A stretch of 64,000 bases of DNA, from NCBI GenBank assembly GCA_026413225.1, contig CM048557.1:25212871-25276870 (forward strand), written 5' to 3'. A program made the position numbers and the translations under genes. The notes below the pieces were generated by a model that saw nothing but the letters and a program-made list of their open reading frames with translations, did no database searches and was not told the DNA's origin. The DNA comes from Otis tarda. Lineage: Eukaryota; Chordata; Aves; Otidiformes; Otididae. This document shows positions 12,421 through 25,200 of this stretch, in pieces; position 1 is the stretch's first letter, and the number at the start of each line of letters is the position of its first letter.

Positions 12421-15400
12421 ATCAGCCTTATCAGGGAGAAATTTTGCAAGAAAATCAGATTACACCTAAAGGCATATGGGGGAAATCTATGCACGGCTGA
12501 AGGCAGCGGTTAGATGCTTATAACCGTGCAAGATATCTTTAATGTGTGCCAATGACAAGCTTTAGATGTCTAAACATTTTTATGCATTCCCCCATCATAT
12601 CTGGACACCTTGTGCTGAAAAACATGAAGACATTTTTAAGATGGGTGAGGGATCATTACTTCGTTTGCAAAACTAAGCTTTACTAGTGACTCAAGCAGAG
12701 AAACAGAAAATTTGAAGAATTCAGGATCAATTGCTCCTCCGGCATAAACCAGCAAACAAACTCTATTTCAGACACTTTATCTGGCCCACAGAAACCTTCC
12801 AGGTTTGGTTCCTGAGGATTCATGTAATTAAACCACTGTTCCACTGTGAAATCCTCATTAAGCATGTCTTCTCCTTCTGTCATGATCATAACAGAAGTCT
12901 ATTATTGCCCCTGTCTATGGCTTTGTCTGAAGTCTATCGTGGACAAAAGACCAGGGCAGTTGTGGGATAAGAATAGTCTTTTTTTTTTTTTTCCTCTGAG
13001 GAAAAAAAAAGAAAATTTCATTGATTTCACAAGTAAATTATTTTTCCTCTGGAGAACCTGCTGAAAATTGTGCAAAGCTGCAGTGATTCCAGTGTGCATG
13101 GATTAGTGGCAGTGTGCAGGAATGGAAGTCAAACGTATAATGATGACACTTTGTTATCAGATGAGTCTGTAGTTTAGCATAGGGTTCTCTCCATATGCAT
13201 TGGCCTAAGGAGACTGAGAAGAAGGAAGAGAGGAAAATCCTGACTGTTTGCAAGATCAGTCATATTCCATGAAACTAGGAGGCTTGCACTGTAGAGTCTG
13301 AAAAAGCTATGTGCATTTCAAGCTTTTCAGTTTCTAAAGATACATTTCCAAAAATACCCCAGCTTTAACAAACCAAGAGATCCCTGACTAACTGTGAAAA
13401 ATCATCTCAAACAATGTCTCCTAAACTTGTAAGATCATCACCTCTTCATTCATGTTTCTTCTATATTAATGCTAAAGACTAATGGCGATTAAACAGGTTC
13501 ATTATAAAAAAAAATATTTCATGTATTTTCATATATATTTCATATATAAGTGAAAACTGGAGACTGAAAAATTGAAATTGTTGTAAGGAGAGAAAAAAAA
13601 AGAAAAGAAGAATTGTATAAAGTAACAAGGAAGTAGGTGAAGAAAAAACCAAAAGACAACGTATGCGAGATCAAAGGACAGATACAGAATGAACCTCAGA
13701 GAAAACATTTTCTTAATGTACCTCTGATACCCCTTTTCATTTTGCGTGTTCTCTGTTAGAAAGACGATGAGCACAGCTGAATGTATCATTGCCAGAGAAG
13801 GTTAAAAAGTATAATTCCAAGGCATATAATAGATGTTATGATACAAAATACATAAATGTGATTCAAATAATGCATACATACTTAGGTATAACAAAATATA
13901 TAATGTTATTGTAGTATTTTGAAATTTCTTACCATCTCACCCCACCCGTTCACCTCTCTGTAGTGCAGCCGAAGTCCAACAGTGTCGTACTTCACCTTCC
14001 TTTCCCATCACTCTCTGGTATCTCAAGCACCCGTCTTGCTCCCCCACAGAGTGCCAGTCTTTTCTGGAAGGCACACAACCCCTCTCACCTCCATTTTCAT
14101 TCATGTCTACTTCTCTTTTTTCTCCACAGCTCTAATATGTACAGTAATGTATAAATGCTACATATTTATCTGATCATCAATGTTTGTTATAGAATGTAAT
14201 CACAGTTTAATAGCGTACTACTGAGGAAACACAAGAAAAGGAGATAAGAAGGCACCTCCATCTATGGAAACATTTCAGGGGGTTTAAAAAGCAATTAAAT
14301 GGGAGGTTCATCTTTCCTCCTTTCTGGTCAAGTTGTAAAAGCTTGTCATGGCAGTGCTGATAAAGATGATTATAAAAAGTTTTAAAATCTACATTCAGAT
14401 GCGATGCTGTCTGAAAGATGCTGGAGGGCGAGAGATGGACATCTCTTAATATCTGCCAGGCGTCCTGAGGAAGCTGTCCCTCCTGAAAAATGAAAGGTTC
14501 AGGTAAGCTAGTCGTGCACATAGCTCTTCTGATGCATTAAAAATATTTTTCCTCTCATGTTACATGTTGCTCCGACTACTAAGATTAAGCAGCATATTCT
14601 TTTAAGATTACTTTGTGTCAATGTGATGATCACAAGCACGCCAAGGGTCAGGTCGTGGTCAGTGCTCTCCTGGATCTGACACCAGCCACAAGCTCATGCA
14701 CCCTCAGATCCCATCAGAGCGTGAAAGAACCACAAGAATCCACCTGCGAACAGGTAAAGGCACCGGCTTCAACTCAAGAAAGAGGAGAAAGGTGACCGAT
14801 GCGGTCACTGCTGCCACTTGCTGAAACACTGCAAGAGCAAAGGAACAATGAAAGTAAGGTAACTGATTGATGTACATCCCTGCTGCGTGCTCTGGAGACA
14901 GATCGGGGCTTTGAACACCTCTGAACGTGTCCTTCATCCTGCTGGAAGGAACAGGAAAGAAAGGTCCGGCCTTTTGCTGACGTAATGGGAATCCTCTTAC
15001 ATTTTAAGTGCCTGTGAAATCAGCAGGATGCTAAAGCATCTTGAGATGAAGGGAAGACACTGCTACAGCCTTTTAACTTTTGCCACAATTTATATTTAGG
15101 TTTTGAGCCTACCATGTGCGTGCTGCCTCCATTGACATTAGTTGCGGATACTTTGGTTTCTATAACCAGTAAAATATGCAGTAAAATATGAAAGTCACCA
15201 AATCACGGGAAACCATCTTCTTGCACCAGGAGCTCAGTGTACAACAGGCACTTCCCATATGTCGTTCATAGTATTTGTATGTGAGAGACAAAAAGGGATA
15301 CACAACCGAATAGCTGGGGGAAAAGCGCAATCAGGGAAAGGAGGGGTGAGAAGAAAACCTCAGGAAAAACAAGCAAGGTTACAAAAGTTTAAGGACATGG

Positions 15401-15560
15401 CACTTCTCTGAGCAAATGCACACATCCTGTAGCACTCCCCTCGATAGCAGGAAAAGCCCCTGGGTGCCAGGGCTGGAGACTGAGGGCCAGGAGGATAAAA
15501 ACTACCAAATTTTGAAGTATTTTTAACACCAGGCGTTTGTGAGGGTGTGTTATGTTTTGC
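12421..15560. other. Intergenic, no gene seen
   Basis: Non-coding DNA between the isolated GC island and the API5 promoter. A poly-T/poly-A pair lies near 12978-13010. A CRE-like TGACGTAA occurs near 14979. No protein or RNA gene was recognised. Confidence 0.5.
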
Positions 15561-16270
15561 GCTCCAATTACAAAAAAAAAACGGACGCGAGGCGCCAGGC
15601 GGGAGCCGGGGCACTCTATTTTAGATTGAATTGCCGTTTAATACCTCCTAAGCTCCACCGGTATCCAGCATACGGGGGAGGTGCGGGTACACCTACACCC
15701 ACGCTCTCCCCCCCCCCACACCCTCCCCCGTCTTTAACCCGGCCCTGCAGCTCCGCCGCCAGCCGGCGAGGGGCGCTGCGCGGGCACCGGTGCACGGCTG
15801 CTCTAGGACTCCCGCCTCGGTGGTGCTGACGGCGGCGGCCTGAGCGGTAGCAGCGGCCTGAGCGGCGGCGACGTTAGCGGCGGTTTCGGTTACAGCGGCG
15901 GCTTCTGCCCCTTCCCCGCCGCACCATGCCCACCGTGGAGGAGCTTTACCGTAACTACGGGATCCTGGCGGACGCCACCGAGACGGCGGGCCAGGTGCGG
16001 CGTGGCTGCGGCCTGCAAGGCCTCGCTAGGCCTCGGGCTTGAGTAGCGCGGCGGCGCCACCGCCGCGGGGAGTTCCGGGCTGGGCGGGCTGAGATGGGGC
16101 GGGTGGTGGGCGAGGAGGGGGGGTGATGCCGCCGGAGGGGCTGCGCGCCACGCCGGACAACCGGCTAGCCCCCGGGGCTGTTATCGGTGTAGGTTTCCTG
16201 ACGATCCGGGGCGGGTGGAGATGAGCTTCGCACCTGCGGTTCTGCAAGGCCGGTAGCAGCTCTCGTCGCT
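15561..16270 (+). promoter_or_regulatory. API5: API5 CpG-island promoter and 5' UTR
   Basis: A dense CpG- and GC-rich block brackets the API5 first exon. A CCAAT box (15564-15568) lies about 360 bp before the start codon. A C-rich tract (about 15700-15730) and a run of GGCGGC/AGCGG repeats (about 15828-15906) immediately precede the ATG. No TATA box is evident, fitting a dispersed housekeeping promoter. The start of transcription is not visible from sequence; the CGG-repeat segment is probably 5' UTR. Confidence 0.75.
15926..15994 (+). CDS. API5: API5 coding exon 1
   Basis: Encodes residues 1-23 (MPTVEELYRNYG...ETAGQ). The donor is CAG|gtgcgg and the exon ends in phase 0. The start codon sits in CACC-ATG-C context. 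Confidence 0.96.
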
Positions 16271-19200
16271 TTTGTAGCATCTTCCTCCTCCTTCCGCCCT
16301 GTCGCCAGCTCTCCTTAAAAATGTGGCGTGGAGGATATTAACTAGTTACGAGCTAGAGTCAGAGCGCTCTTTGCATGGGGGCAGGGAGTTCCGCCTGGCA
16401 ACTTCAGGCGTTAAAGACGACAGCGGTAGTCATCCGGATCTGATCCGGCGCTCTTGCAGTTCCGGAGAGCTTCTGGCAGGCTCTCCTGCTGTAAGGCTTG
16501 TTGGAGGGAGGTGAGGTCTGTTATGGTTTGATAACTGCCTATAGTCCTCCTTTTTTTTTTTTTTTTTTTTTTAATTTAAGGCAAGAATGGAAGGTTGATC
16601 TTCACAACTAAAGGAGGTTTTTGCCTGTAAAATCCTGTTCTTTGTTTATACTGTTATGGAATTATTAAAAAAAGAGAGGATGACAGTGTATTATCAATAC
16701 AAAATGTTAGAGTTAGTTAAAACTGGTTTTTGAGTTGCAGTAGGCTCTCATTTTACTGAATGGCTACCTGAAACAGTAGCAGATACTTTTTTTTTTTGTC
16801 ACCATGTACATAAGAGTATTTTTGCACATACCTAGTAGTGGTTTTTCATTTGAAAAGTTCTTTAAGAGAGCAAATTATATGGTGGTTGTTTGGGTTGTTT
16901 TTTTTTTTAAGGCTTTTTCATTTTAATTCAAGTCTGTTCCCTTTGCTTGTGTAGTTATGCCCTAGTGAAACAAAGCATCCTTTCAGACAGTCCAACAAAA
17001 ACATCATCACAGAGCCAATCAAAAAGTGCAGCTAAAATGTTGGGAACTGTGGGGAGAGATGCAGAATAAAAACAGGTGCTATTCCTGTGCCATTTTACAA
17101 ATATGTAGGCCATCATCATTTGGACTATTGTGGGTAGCTTTTGTAAGACAGGAATGGCCATCTTGGGTAGAACAAACTCCAGCGCAATTAAGAAATGCAG
17201 CCTTTGTCAGGGGTCAATAGCAGATGTGCAAGAACCTCCCAGAGTAAGTATAGAGTGATGATTCCTGATATACTCTCCTAGCTTTGCCTCTCTACAACTT
17301 GTGGGTGCCTAGAGCCAGAGATAGACTAATTACAAAGACTATCTTGCTAGATTGTTCTTCACCAAACTTTTCTGAAGCTTTTTTTAACTGATTATATTTC
17401 TGGCATACGAATGTTATGTGGCAAAATGTCCTATGACATTATTAACTTTTGTGAAGGAGTTATCTCCCTTGAACTTGTCATTTCATGATCTTATTTGATG
17501 TCTCCAATTTTTGCATTCTGAGAAGCCATGAGTAATTGTTCCTTATTCACCAATTTTATCCCACTTATTCCTTTATTTTATCTTAACAACCTTATGAATG
17601 CAGTCTTTCGCTACAAAAAGTCATAGTCACCTTGTCTCAAAAAAGAAACTTTGAACATTAGAAGAAGAGCAAAGGGGCAACCAGAAGTATGACATTAAAA
17701 GAAGTAATTTAAAAGGCTGGAAGTATTGAGCTTGTGAAAGAATATTTCAGTTGAGAAGGGGGCTCAGGTGTGATGAGTCTACTGCACGAGTGGAATGAAG
17801 GTGAGAACTTGAAAAAAACTATTAGGAAGCAAGCTTAAAATAAAGAGGAAGACAAAGTTTTCTCCGTAACACACTGAAACATGTCGTGGTGTGTTTGTCA
17901 CGCTATGGAGTATGAATTGGTTCAGGAACTAATTTAGAGGAAATAGCAAATGACTGGTCAATTGACATTTCTTAAAAATAAAGGTCTGGGCACTGTCTCT
18001 GGCTTAGGATGTTCCTGTGTTGCAGATTCGGATGAAATGTGTAAAACTGAAGGATCATGCTGCTTCTGCAGTTGCTTACTTTTTCCTTGAGCATTCAGTG
18101 CAGCCAGGTACAGGTTGAAACAAACTTGTGCCTGAACTGTATTTTGCCTAAATGACAGGAGTAGTTAGCATGCAGAAATACAAATTCATGGAACACAAGC
18201 TACTCTTTCATTGCTGTATGCTTTTTTACTGTGTCTTAAGTTTAGGTAATTTGTTCCACAGAAAACTTGTTCTTAATGTGCAGTCTGAGAACCTGTGACT
18301 AAAATGATGGTCAGTTTGTGCTGGCTTATTCCTGCCTTTGCTGTTGAGTGCACTGTGTTGGCACAGCTACAGAGCAAACGAGATGGGCATGTGGATCAGC
18401 TGAAAAGCAACCATTTTTTTCCCTGATTATTTTTCTTCCAGATCAATGTCCCAATCCAGTTCAGAATCTGGCAATGTGGAGAGCTATCAACAAGGTGTAG
18501 GGAGTGTTTAAGGAGCATTGGTACTGAATTTTAAAATACAGCTTACTTTAGAGGAGATTACTGCGGTGTACTGCTTTGTCAATTAGAGTGTCTGTTTGCT
18601 GTGGGTGAACTTTGTGTGGAGTAGGTGTGATTATATATGTGGCTCTGGGAAATTTATTGTAAATAAAGCAAAATGTCCTGTGCTGTTGATGTTCATGTTC
18701 AAAGAAGGAAAGTTGTCAAAAGCATTCTTTTTCACAGCCGTGAGGAAAATTAATGATAGAAGGTTCTGTTTTCTGCTAGCATCCTAATAATGCCGACTTT
18801 TATTTTGCAAACACATAGCTAACCACAACAAAGACTTACGTTTATTCTGAAGTTTTAATCCTGCAGGCATAAAATCAGAAATGCCTGTCTGATTCTGGTT
18901 GGAGCAGCTAGAGAATATTTTGCTCTGTTGCTGAAGAGTTTATTTCTGTATTTCAACTGGAGAATTTTTTTTTTTTGGCGGGGGGGTGGAATTTAGTCTG
19001 TATTAACAGATTTTCTAAGAACTATGTTTTATCTCAGATTAAGTTAACTACTTGAATAGATGCCGAAGAAGCTTTAGCGCAATATACATTGAAAATAGTG
19101 ATCCATTCCAGTGGCACAGTTGTTGGGAGAGGTAACCTCTACTTGAGAGACAATAAATGAGCAGACAGAAGGCAGAAACTCCTTGAGAAACTGCCCAAGT

Positions 19201-22200
19201 GCAGTGAAGGTGATCATGTAATTCCTTGAGTCCGCACTAATTAGAATTGTGATTAGAATCACAAGTGGTGTGCAAGAGCTGTTATCCTTAGGCCTGGCAG
19301 TTTGAATGGTAAGCACTTGGAACAGACAGAAGAACCAGAATAACAGTAAAAAACAGTCAATAGAGGCAAATTTTACTAAATTGGCACAGTTATATTGATC
19401 TAAGAGATAAATTTATTTCTTTGTATGAAGCTTGTATAATATAGTTCAGTTAAATAGCTGAAGTGAATGAAAGAGAAAAAAAATCCTTTCCTTGTCTTGA
19501 GAATGCCCCGATATTTTTCTATTTATATTTTATTTTTCCTCTTTCAGCATAAGGATGCATACCAGGCGATCTTGGATGGTGTTAAAGGAGGTGCCAAGGA
19601 GAAGAGACTTGCAGCCCAGTTTATTCCTAAGTTCTTCAAGCATTTTCCTGAGCTAGCTGACTCGGCTATCAATGCCCAGTTGGACCTCTGTGAGGATGAA
19701 GATGTTTCTGTAAGAACAAGAACCTTGTAGCAAGTTGATACATTGAATTTGTATTTTGTGATTCTTTTATCTTCTTTCCTTTTTTTTTTTTTTTTAATAG
19801 GCTGTCTTTCAGGAGGGGAGGGTTAGTCTTTGAAAACTTAAGACTGCTTAGTTGTATTCCTGCCAGAAAAAGAGTCTATTGTGTGATGGTATGGGGAAAT
19901 ACATCAGTTTTGATTTGTCTTTTTTACTCCTGTCATTGATGAAAGGAACAGCTCTGTAGAAAGAAACTTAGATATAGTTTATTTTAGTATCTATTACATT
20001 TTTTTCCATTCAAAAAGCACTTTGTGGTAGTTTATTCTAATAATCCTGCTGCAACACAATAAAACTTTGTTTGTACTTGAGAACCATGGGGATGTGATTC
20101 TGAATCTATTCTTGCAGAAGTCTTGAGATGCTTCATGTTGCTTCTGTGGTGTTAATAGAAGCTGTACCTTTGGAGCATCTTTGGTTGTCAGATCTTAAAT
20201 GATTTGGGCAAATCATTCAAGGATTTCTGTCAGTACTGGGAACAAAACCTGGAGTTTGTCTCTGCCATATGTACAACTGTAAAACTATCCTTCCTGTTAG
20301 CAAATAAGACTCCATAATAACACAGATTCCAGCCCTTTATTTTGTTAATCAAATGAATGATTTTGTGAACAGAGGTGCTGTTTGAATTTGGCTTTTCTCC
20401 AGTGCTAGTTAGATCTAAGAAAAGTACATTATTTCCTTCATAAATATGTCATAATAATTTTGTAGCGAATGTGAAGTTTGGAGTGCCATTAAAGTCTGAA
20501 ATTTGAACATCGCTTTCTGAATATGATACTTGTGTTAAAATAATACGCGGTCATTTTATCAAATTTGGTGATTTTTCTGCCAAACTTTAGTACTAGAATT
20601 GCCTGTGGTTTTTTGTAATTACTTTAATATTTTTATTTTTTTTTAATTTCATGATACTGACAATTTTGACAGATTCGGCGACAAGCAATCAAGGAATTGC
20701 CTCAGTTTGCCACTGGAGATAATCTTCCTCGGGTAGCAGACATACTGACCCAGCTTCTACAGTCAGGTAGGAGACATTGGTAGTTTCCTGGCTGGTTTCC
20801 TTGTGGCACATCTAAATATATATATATATACAGTTTTATTCTGTACAATTTATTCTGTAAAACATCCTCTGTTGATGCATAATTTCTTACAAAGCAGTCC
20901 ATGCCAGTACCATTCATGTTCTGCTGCTGCTCTTCCTCCCCCTTTATATTTGCTATACAGTTATGCTGCTACTTCTGCTGAGAGGTCGCTAATAATCTAA
21001 ACTGAAAATCTTTCTTTTAAATATAACAATTTTTTTCCCATTTATGTTCTCTGAAAGCATATGTAGAAAAAGGGGAGAAAAAAAAAAAAACCCTCCAGTT
21101 TTGAAATGCAGCAGATTGCCTTCTGAAAAAGAGTTACTGGATTCCTAATCCAGATACTCAGAAACTTCAAAAAATCCTGAAGGCATTTTCTTCCATACAG
21201 TGCATTTTTGGTATAAAATATTTAATTCCAAATTTGGTATACAATATGTATATTTTTAATCTCAGTAAGCTTTATAGAGCGCTAATATTAGATGTTCAAC
21301 TTTGTATTAAAAATGTATGATTAAGTCTCTAGGCTTCTCAGAAGGTACTTTTTTTTTTTTTTTTTTTTTTTTGAGACTTAAACATTTCTCCATTTAGTTC
21401 AAGAGGAAAATTGTTTCTCCCACCTAGAAATAACATAGATTGCTTAAGAAGTAACTTAGTAAAGGTCAGCTTGTTTATTCAGGTATTCTTTAAATTTACT
21501 AAATATATTGATTAATAACTTCCCTTCAAGTTTTCAGTCCTATTCGGTTTGTAATGTTAAACTTCTGGCAGGGAGGCTGTAGTGAAAATAGCTTTTTGTT
21601 TTGCTTCCAGCTTTCATAATCATGGCTTTCTACTTTCTCAGTCTCATAGTCATTAAAAATACAAGTTATGTTGTTTATAATTAAATGTTGAGGATAGATT
21701 ACTTCTCGTGTAATATCAGGATTCTTTCTTTTTCTGCTCTTATGTTTGCATTTCAAGGATATGCATATCAGGTTTTTTTTCTCTCTTCAGATGATTCTGC
21801 AGAATTCAATTTGGTGAACAATGCTTTGCTCAGTATATTTAAGATGGATGCTAAAGGTAAAGGACACATTTTTCTGTAAATGTCTCTTATTATTTTTTTC
21901 CAGGCTCTAGTAGAATGAGAACAGGACTTGATTTTGTATCTTCTTAGTACAGTCATTGATTCGTTTTAAAAACGATACTGAACTTTTCAATAATTGTGGA
22001 TCTGAATTATACAGATCCGTAGAAGAATATGGATTCTTATGTCAAGTTACTTGAATATTGTGCTTTTTCTTAAAAGATACTCTAGCAGTTATTTTAACAT
22101 GTGTGATGGAGTCTTACAGGAGGAAACTTCCTTCTTCTGCATAGCAAGTTTAGCTCTTCACTTCTAAAATAATTTGTGTTACCTGATTTATTCTCTCTTC

Positions 22201-25200
22201 AGGTACTTTGGGAGGCTTATTCAGTCAAATTCTTCAGGGAGAGGATATTGTGAGAGAGCGAGCCATCAAGTTCCTCTCTACAAAACTGAAAACCCTACCT
22301 GAGGAGGTGATGACAAAGGAGGTAGAAGAATTCATATTGACTGAGTCAAAGAAGGTAAGTGTCTTATTTCAGCAGAAACTTAAGTATTATTAAACATCCC
22401 TTATCATTGGCATTGCTTTGGAGGTCTGTTTGTTTAAGCCACATGTAGAGTTAAGCATTGTACAAATGCGGTCTTCTAGTTATCTATTCTACTACAACCC
22501 AAACTTTGCAGCTTTTTTTTTGCGGGACCATTAAAATATCTTTTCATTTTGTAAGAATGGCTTTTATTAGAATCACAGAAAGGGACTTTGGGAGATCCAT
22601 CACTTCGATGACTCAGGCTCAGCTGAATTTAGATCAGATTTCTCGGTGCCTTGTCAAGTTTTGAAAACCTCTAAGGATTGAGATTTCCCATACCATCTCG
22701 GCAGCCAGCTCCAATGTTTAATTGTCCTCAATGTGATTTTTCTTTTTTTTTTTCTCTCTTTTTTCCCCTCTTATTCAGTTGGAACCTCCCATGTCAGTTT
22801 TGTATCGTTGTCTTATTCTCACTATGTCCGCCTCAGTAAAGAACCAGGCTTGTACTGTTGGTGACTTGCTCTTAAGTGTTGGAAGATGAGTGTTAGATCA
22901 CATCACCCCCTTATGACTTTTTTCCTTCAGGCTGAAAAAGCCCAGTTTCCTCAGGTTCTCCCCACAGGTCGTGTGCTCTAGATGCTGATCACCTGGGCTT
23001 TCTAAAGCTTACCAAGAACTTCCTCATACAGGAGGGCCTGACACGAGGTGCAGTATTCCAGATTTGATCTAATGAGGGCGTAGCAAAGGAGAATCCTCGA
23101 TCCCTTTGCTTCCCTCAGTCTGCTACCTATGCTGTTGTCACAGCCCAGGACACTTTTCATTACCCAAGGAATGCTGCTGACACTTACATTTAGCCTACTG
23201 TCCTCCAGAACCGTCAGGGTCTTCTCAGCAGAGCAGTTCCCCAGCCAGTTAGTCCCCAACATCTGCTGATGCAGGAAAGTTAGTTCATCCCAGATACAGG
23301 ACTTTGCATTTGGCTTTGAATTTCGTGAAATTCCTGTGCATTCGCCAAGCTGAGAAAGATACAAAAAATATTAAAACAATCTATAATGAGTAGATAGTCC
23401 TTTAACATTCATTCTGCCCAAAGCGTATGGTTTTGTTAGATAAGAAATTTGTTCTTAAGGTTAGTGTTCAAGAAAAATAATGTTTCCTATGCAAAACTTG
23501 ATGGCAGTTACTTATATTTGGAGGTGCATACAATTATACTGCATGTTTTCATGTGTTCTTTTAAATGTGTGTTTTTTTAATAACTAGAAGCTAAATTTAA
23601 ATGCCAAATATTTGCATACTTTACCTTTTCAAATCCAGTAGCATTGACTTGGAGGTTTGCAAATTACCACCATAGAAATATGTTTTCTGGTGTTCTGTCA
23701 AGGTGCTGGAAGATGTGACAGGCGAGGAATTTGTTCTGTTCATGAAAATATTGTCTGGATTAAAAAGCTTACAGACAGTAAGTGGGAGGCAACAACTAGT
23801 GGAGCTGGTAGCTGAACAAGCTGACCTGGAACAAACATTCAATCCATCTGATCCAGATTGTGTGGACAGACTTCTGCAGTGTACTCGGCAGGCGGTGCCA
23901 CTCTTCTCAGTATGTATTTATTTGTTTTGCATGAGGAATATTGTGGAAAGTTAACAGCTGTAGCTTCTCTTCAGTGTTCTCAGTTATTATGTTAGAATGA
24001 CAGGGTATATGATAGTATATTTTTTTGGTTGTGTTTTTTTTTTTTTTTTTTAAATGACAGTACTTCTCCAGCTTCATCTTCTAATGTATTAAAATGTTGG
24101 AAAGCATCCTTAAAGCCTCTGAATGCAAAAAGCTTTTAAGTTATTCACAGTTCTTTGATGTTTTCTTTCAAACTTAAGATGTTACACTGAATTATGACAA
24201 GATTGTCACGTTAAGTTCATACATGTATGAGTTTGATTATTGCAAGGGTAATGCCAGGTAATTGCAGTACTTAAATGCCTGCTTTTGGGTTATAAGCAAT
24301 CTCTTCTGCCCCTGTTGCAAACCCCTCCGAGTTTAAGCTGCCTAGAAGGGTCTCTGCATTTTAGGAGTTAGAGGAAAGTTTAAGAAAGCTTTAAGGTATA
24401 GCTGTGTGGTAGGCATTTATAAGGGTGGTGGAGTGATGGAGGAAAAACACTTAACTCCTTCAGACTCTTAAGAGTAGCCTGAATAATGTGTGTTGTGTTT
24501 TGCAGAAAAACGTTCATTCCACAAAATTTGTAACTTACTTCTGTGAGCATGTTCTGCCAAACCTCAGTTCTTTGACTACTCCCGTGGAGGGTCTTGATAT
24601 CCAGTTAGAGGTAAGCCAAAGCTAAAATGTCTTTCAAATTGTGAAAAATAAGCCTCTTGGAGAAAATCAGCTATTTTTAAACTTGCAAACGCCTTTCTTT
24701 AAGTGGTTTTCTGTTCTTGGCTTGAAGGAAAGCTAGGTACACTAGGAAAAAAAAATAAGTTTGCTGCATTGAGGCATGACTGAGCATTGCCTTTTAAAGC
24801 ACATGTTATTTGACCTCAGCTTTTGAGGCAAGGCAAGAGTAAGTAAATTGGTGTAATTATTTTTATATTACTGTCAATTTTTTTAAGCACACAGCATTTA
24901 CTAAAATGATTGTTGCATGGCTTGCGCTAATGTAGTCTCCTAAGGGAGTGGCTTAATGTCTGTAATTTTCCTTACATTAATCAGTGCTGCAGCTTCAGTT
25001 AGATCTCTGTGAATCTCACTTTGAAGGTGAGCTGTGCTGCCAATGTGGGAGATGAAGCTTTGCTTACTTGTTGACTAACGATGCTTGTTGGGATTAGACA
25101 CACAAGTCTGTGTTTCTGTTTGAGGACATAATAAACAGCCTAGGCATGTTCCTCTTTGTATTCGTTCCTGATGTTTGAGAGAGGTTTAATTGTAATAGCT

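Larger units (their letters stand above)
15995..19547 (+). other. API5: API5 intron 1
   Basis: A 3.55 kb intron, GT-AG. Its first roughly 275 bases still belong to the CpG island. It holds a T22 run (16551-16572) and an old CR1-like remnant (about 17660-17950). No other gene was recognised. Confidence 0.85.

Noticed and set aside
12039-12513. Frames of 97-153 codons across the isolated GC island
   Set aside because: They occur in four frames at once and are low in complexity, driven by the GGCCTGGGCTGC repeat. No conserved motif.
14618-14690. Possible box C/D snoRNA (TGATGA near 14621, CTGA near 14678)
   Set aside because: There is no convincing terminal stem, no clear C'/D' pair, and the site is not in a host-gene intron.
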